Shown one piece after another: positions 59,549 through 64,000 of a stretch of DNA of 64,000 nt (position 1 is the stretch's first letter; every line of letters starts with the position of its first letter). The notes beneath the pieces are model-generated. The model had not been told where the DNA came from, did no database searches, and saw only the letters and a list, made by a program, of their open reading frames with translations. Location: assembly GCA_950295325.1 (NCBI GenBank), contig OX485806.1:9238001-9302000 (forward strand). Reading direction: 5' to 3'. The translations under genes and the position numbers were made by a program. The DNA comes from Polytrichum commune. Its lineage: Eukaryota; Streptophyta; Polytrichopsida; Polytrichales; Polytrichaceae.

Positions 59549-60699
59549 AATTTATGGATGGATGGATGTTGTCAGGTGAGTATGTATGATTTACGAATCA
59601 TTGCAAGTGAGCATGCTTCACAAAGAGTTACGTCAAGACCCTACACTTTATATCATCAACTCTATATTGCATGGATTCTTCAACCACGCTCACTCTTTGG
59701 TTCTATTCACAAAAAAAATTTCAAAATTAAAAATTAAAAATTAAAACCCGATTCTCCTTTGTTGCAAATTGTAGTTTGAAACTACTTGTCTAGCATCTAC
59801 ATGGACCCTACCAATTATAGCATCTACCCAAATCTCATTAAAACAAAATGGTATTGTTGAAAAGTATAATATTATAGGAGGAAGTAATTTGGGTGGATAA
59901 TTTTCTTCTCCGAGTCCCATAGGCCTTCTATGTAAAAGGAACACCCTCGAACTCCCAACCTAGGGAGCTCTTTATATGTGGAAAGCCCTTACCTTATGCA
60001 CTTATACACATGTGACACCCACAAGGAACAACATATAGTTCTACATTATAGTGATGTGTAGTGATTGTCATGATTGTGGAGTGCGGGATTGTAGGAAACG
60101 CATTTGGAAGCAATCGGGCCTCTTTCATTGCACACCCTTATTGGATCTCTATTGGTTGCTATGGTCATATGAGTGGCCGCACTCGCTTGGAAAAGGGCTT
60201 GGCACCGACACGTCACCAATATTCTACCTATTCATTGGCTCTACCCTATACCGGGGAAGAAATTACATCGGATATGTGTATGAATGTTTTCTTGAAGTTT
60301 CATAACATACAACGTACGTTTGGAAAGCTAGGGTTGATTAGTCGGATCCATCATGATGCATGGATGTCAAGGATGTTCGTATTGGATGACTCACAACAAG
60401 TTGGACGAATCTTTATATCCATTGATGTGGGTGGATGATGAATTGTTTGGATGAGTTGAGCCCATGACATATGGATGTAAAGTTGGGTAAGCGTGTATAT
60501 TATGGGCAATGGTCTACGATGGTTCCTAGGATGTTAACGATGTACATATCAACAAACATAACAACATAGATAGTCTATGACTTCGGCTTCAAAAACCAAA
60601 AGAGATTCACTTGGATTTCAAGTATAACAAGCTTGACTTTTTCCGTTCCTCGTTTGGATTTCAAATGTTGCTTAACAAATACTTAGTTTGTTCTCATAG
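59549..60699. other. Intergenic region, no gene supported
   Basis: Nothing recognised. The frame 60,061-60,438 has no domain I know, and its composition is not gene-like. Confidence 0.4.
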
Positions 60700-60710
60700 A
60701 GGTTTGATGT
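60700..60710. repeat. Target site duplication, left copy (SINE-like copy 2)
   Basis: AGGTTTGATGT, repeated exactly at 60,979-60,989. Confidence 0.8.
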
Positions 60711-60978
60711 CGGTCCGAGCTGACCCTAAAGTACTAGGTGATAGTGGAGAGGTACCCATTTTCAAATGGAGTGATTAGTGGTTCAATTTCCAATGTGAAG
60801 TCTTCTCTCTACTTGACAGGAAAAAAAACTAGGTACATAGGTAGAAAGCCAAGAGCCCATTCACCGTAAGGTGGACAGTAAACCCCACCCTGCACCAAGA
60901 GGATTTTTGAGCAAGGTAGGGCCAACTGGCTCAAATTCACGTCGGATTGCCCGACGTTGGTTATTTATTTATTTATTT
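60711..60978 (+). mobile_element. SINE-like repeat, copy 2 (268 bp)
   Basis: Bounded by a perfect 11-bp direct duplication. It starts CGGTCCGAGCTGACCC, has a B-box-like GGTTCAATTTCC at 60,780-60,791 with a weak A-box about 40 bp upstream, and ends in a simple (TTTA)n tail. These are the marks of a tRNA-derived SINE moved by LINE machinery. Strand is set by the tail and the B box. No coding capacity. Confidence 0.72.
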
Positions 60979-60989
60979 AGGTTTGATGT
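60979..60989. repeat. Target site duplication, right copy (SINE-like copy 2)
   Basis: AGGTTTGATGT, identical to 60,700-60,710. Confidence 0.8.
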
Positions 60990-62880
60990 ACTTTTGAAGA
61001 GTGAGATGATTGAGATGGAAGGCTTCATGGTAATGAAATCCATTCCCTCATAATATAAATTGTTGAAATTGATTGAAGACAACCTCAACACAATTGGCAG
61101 TTGTATCCGCTCCCAACTGGAAGACAATGACTTAACTAGGATTTAAGTGTATTTGGATTTATGGATGAAATTTGGACAATTCCAACTACCAACATGGTGT
61201 GTATTAGATCGCAAAATTACGTTAATATAGTGGTTGGCATGGAATAGAAACTTTCAAAATTGTAGTTGTTGTGTTGTTGCTTTTGTTGTTGTCATTTGAT
61301 GTTTTTGTCCCCACAAAGAGGCATAACGCCCCATACTGCATCATGGGTAACATGATCAGTATCGGGCTAACGGGCTCACATTCATGCCGGTACATGGTAC
61401 ATGCGTTATTTTTTCTTTTCTTTTCTTTTTGTCCCCACAATTGCACATCCTTGTTTATTTTTGGACAAGTGGTTTGTCCAAATATACTTGCATGCCAGTT
61501 AATTTCATGATTACGAGTTCCCTTATTTTCTCCGTACAATTCACATGATAGTAAAGTGAATGGAATCCATGAGTTCGAATCTCTATTCAGCAAGCAAAAA
61601 TGTCACAAGTACCAAGCAATGTGAAGTTGTAGCATGTGATTGGCATGAACTAAGTTATAGGTTCAATAGTAAACACGACCGAGAGGATATATGTGGTCAC
61701 TTAAAAAGAAAAAGAAAAAAAGAATGCTCATTTTTTATTGCTTATAACTTTTTCATATGAACCTCAATTTTGACACTTGGAATGACAATCTTTATTATTC
61801 ACAATTGTTACCCTAATGAGACTATTTATGTTCACTTCCAGAGACAAAATTTCTTTTGTGGACCAGGATATTTCCATTATAGGCTACCATGCCTTAGCAA
61901 GATAGATGTGCGTAATTCAATTATTGATCTTAATTCAACACCTATATCTGAGTGTTATGTGGTAAGATTTGAGGCTCCAAGAATGGGTACCAAAATCGGT
62001 CTACATGTTCAAGATATGATCAACGTTATAGGCTCACCATTCAACATCACCACCCGGGGGGGGGGGATGTTGCTGCTATATAACCACTTAACAAACACAC
62101 TAATTGTCACTTTGAATACATGCTCCAAAAAAATGATGAAAGTTGGCTATGGCCTTGATTTGGATTTGCTAACCAATTTCTACTAAGCACTTTCGAATTA
62201 AATTATGTATATATAACGAGCTTATAGCATGCCCACGTCAACAATTGGCTCAAAACACTGGGAGAGTTTCCATCTTCATAGGACTTTCTATTGAAATGGA
62301 TGGGTGAAACGGAAATACATCTAACAAAGTTATTGTGAGTAGGACGAAAAATCCTTACTAACAACAATAAAAACAAGAAAGAGATGAACTTTCCCTATTA
62401 AGAAGAACTTCTCATGTTGCCAAAGAACCAACTTTTGGCCCAAACACAAACATGCTTTTCAAAGAGAAGAATAAAAGAAAAAGGAAAAGAACCGACCGTC
62501 GAAGACCCATCAATCTTCCTTAAGTGATTTGGAGCTTTGGAAACGAACTTCCGAATAGCTTAGGTGTTGTTGCATTTTTGTGTAGAGATTCTCGCGGTGG
62601 CTTGGATCCCTATTCTAAGTTAGTACCGAGATGTCATATTACCCAAGGCCCCCTTCGGCATGGTACATTAATTACTACACTAGCCCCACATAGAGTAATA
62701 ATAATAATGGCCGAGAGGACAAGAAGTTACATAAAGCTGCGAGCCATTTATATATATGTGGCCAAAATTTGCCACGTGGCAGTTGGGAAACTGCCCCAAT
62801 TTACTCCATTGTTTGACTCCCCCCTTCACGCTTCCACTGCTCGGAGAGGGGCAATTATGGGGTAATAACGGACGGGCCCA
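60990..62880. other. Intergenic region, no gene supported
   Basis: AT-rich, with an 11-G run at 62,056-62,066. The frame 61,770-62,186 (138 codons) resembles no family I know and runs through the G-run, which argues against it being a gene. Confidence 0.4.
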
Positions 62881-62884
62881 CGGA

Positions 62885-63875
62885 AGCAAATGCCTTGTCA
62901 ACTCGTCATTGCTTTGTCCGCTACACCGTTTACGGTATTTAGTGTCACATACACTATTTGTGGAAGGGCTTAAATTACGCAATCTAGAGGTCTAGTGGTG
63001 TCATGTCTGCTAACCGTCAACATGACACTGTCCATCTGTCAAGGTAAGCAACTTTTTGATGTGCAAGGTTGTTTTCATTTCATGACATGTAGTGTAGCAC
63101 ATTGGAGTGTTTGGGATGATAGTTTTTTTGACAAGTTTTTTGACTTGTCAACTCGTCATTGCTTTGTCCGCTACACTGTTTACGGTATTTAGTGTCACAT
63201 ACACTATTTGTGGAAGGGATTAAATTACATAATCTAGAGGTCTAGTGGTGTCATGTATGCTAACTGTCAACATGACACTGTCCATATGTCAAGATAAGCA
63301 ACTTTTTGATGTGCAAGGTTGTTTTCATTTCATGGCATTTAGTGTAGCACATTGGAGTGTTTGGGATGATAGTTTTTTTGAAAAGTTTTTTGACTTGTCA
63401 AACTTGTCATTGCTTTGTCCGCTACACCATTTATGGTATTTAGTGTCACATACATTATTTGCGGAAGGGCTTAAATTACACAATTTAGAGGTATGGTAGT
63501 GTCATGTCCGCTAACCGTCAACATGACACTGTCCATCTGTCAAGGTAAGCAAGTTTTTGATGTGCAAGGTTGTTTTCATTTCATGACATGTAGTATACCA
63601 CATTGGAGTGTTTGGGATGATAGTTTTTTGACAAGTTTTTTGACTTGTCAACTTGTCATTGCTTTGTCTGCTACATTGTTTACGGTATTTAGTGTCACAT
63701 ACACCATTTGTGGAAGGGCTTAAATTACACGATCTAGAGGTCTAGTGGAGTCATGTCCGTTAACTGTCAGCATGACACTATCCATCTGTCAAGATAAGCA
63801 AGATTTTGATGTGCAAGGTTGTTTTCATTCAATGAAATTTAGTGTAGCACATTAGAGTGTTTGGGATGATATATA
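62885..63875 (+). repeat. Four tandem copies of a roughly 250-bp repeat
   Basis: gtcatgt[c/a][t/c]gctaac[c/t]gtcaacatgacac recurs at about 63,000, 63,250, 63,501 and 63,750. Each copy also has gatgtgcaaggttgttttcatt, cacattggagtgtttgggatgatag and ggtatttagtgtcacataca. The repeated small open frames here are by-products of the repeat. A lone diverged relative lies at 39,860-39,960. Confidence 0.85.
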
Positions 63876-63945
63876 TTTTAATTTAATTTAATTTTATAAT
63901 TTTATAATTTTATAATTTTTTATAATTTTTTTTGGGGGGGTATGT
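63872..63945. repeat. AT-rich simple sequence at the right edge of the tandem repeat
   Basis: Runs of taattttaa and ataatttt followed by T8 and G7. It may be the tail of the repeat unit or of a retroelement. Confidence 0.6.
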
Positions 63946-64000
63946 GTTGATACTATTGAGCATGGACATGAAAGTATGGTGTGGTTACATTGGTGGTCGA

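Noticed and set aside
60061-60438. 125-codon plus-strand frame
   Set aside because: No recognisable domain, and a competing frame of similar length overlaps it. It lies in AT-rich repeat-bearing DNA.
61770-62186. 138-codon plus-strand frame
   Set aside because: It runs through an 11-G run, has no known motif and lacks gene-like context.
63000-63723. Repeated open frames of 65-84 codons
   Set aside because: They are the same frame recurring in each 250-bp tandem unit, with no protein support.

Overview
The window is nuclear DNA of a land plant. The supporting evidence is three intron-containing plant genes (an aldo-keto reductase, a family 61 glycosyltransferase and an IQD calmodulin-binding protein), a tRNA-Val(AAC), a telo-box in a 5' leader, and a dense load of plant-type transposons. 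Gene spacing, AT-rich intergenic DNA and the transposon mix would suit a repeat-rich non-seed plant (moss, lycophyte or fern), but this is an impression and not a demonstrated placement.

Region 1 (about 1-22,070) is dominated by one very large Mutator-like element (MULE), which I place at 296-22,055. It has diverged terminal inverted repeats and a perfect 10-bp target duplication, TAGCATTGAT. It carries a complete-looking two-exon transposase (17,155-20,813) with a DDE core and a SWIM zinc finger. A small convergent gene lies in the position that mudrB takes in MuDR. A leftward multi-exon gene (6,884-9,292, perhaps with a first exon at 16,619-16,960) encodes a protein that reads as a beta-class DNA amino-methyltransferase fold with a degraded catalytic motif. 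The rest of the element is repeats: a 48-bp minisatellite split by a 953-bp solo LTR, and two large arrays of a 139-bp unit. Each 139-bp unit carries an almost perfect 24-bp palindrome, about 60 copies in all. The combination of an accessory gene and a motif-dense non-coding array recalls Arabidopsis VANDAL elements, whose VANC proteins recognise motifs repeated in their own element. This is the best candidate for an undescribed system.

Region 2 (22-38 kb) has a deleted pogo/Tigger-like element, the five-exon aldo-keto reductase gene (27,924-31,792), a 795-bp non-autonomous MULE with a 9-bp target duplication, a 147-bp near-perfect foldback, and a 562-bp hAT-like MITE with an 8-bp target duplication.

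Region 3 (38-57 kb) has an endonuclease fragment from a LINE or Helentron-type element, the single-exon GT61 gene (43,088-44,683, minus), a tandem duplication upstream of it, tRNA-Val (48,614-48,687, minus) and the five-exon IQD gene (51,655-54,258, minus) with a (CT)20 tract upstream.

Region 4 (57-64 kb) holds no gene I can support. It has two copies of a SINE-like repeat (one with an 11-bp target duplication), several long poly-G runs, and a 250-bp tandem repeat at the right edge.

All exon boundaries are read by eye from GT/AG sites and reading phase. No alignment or database search was possible.
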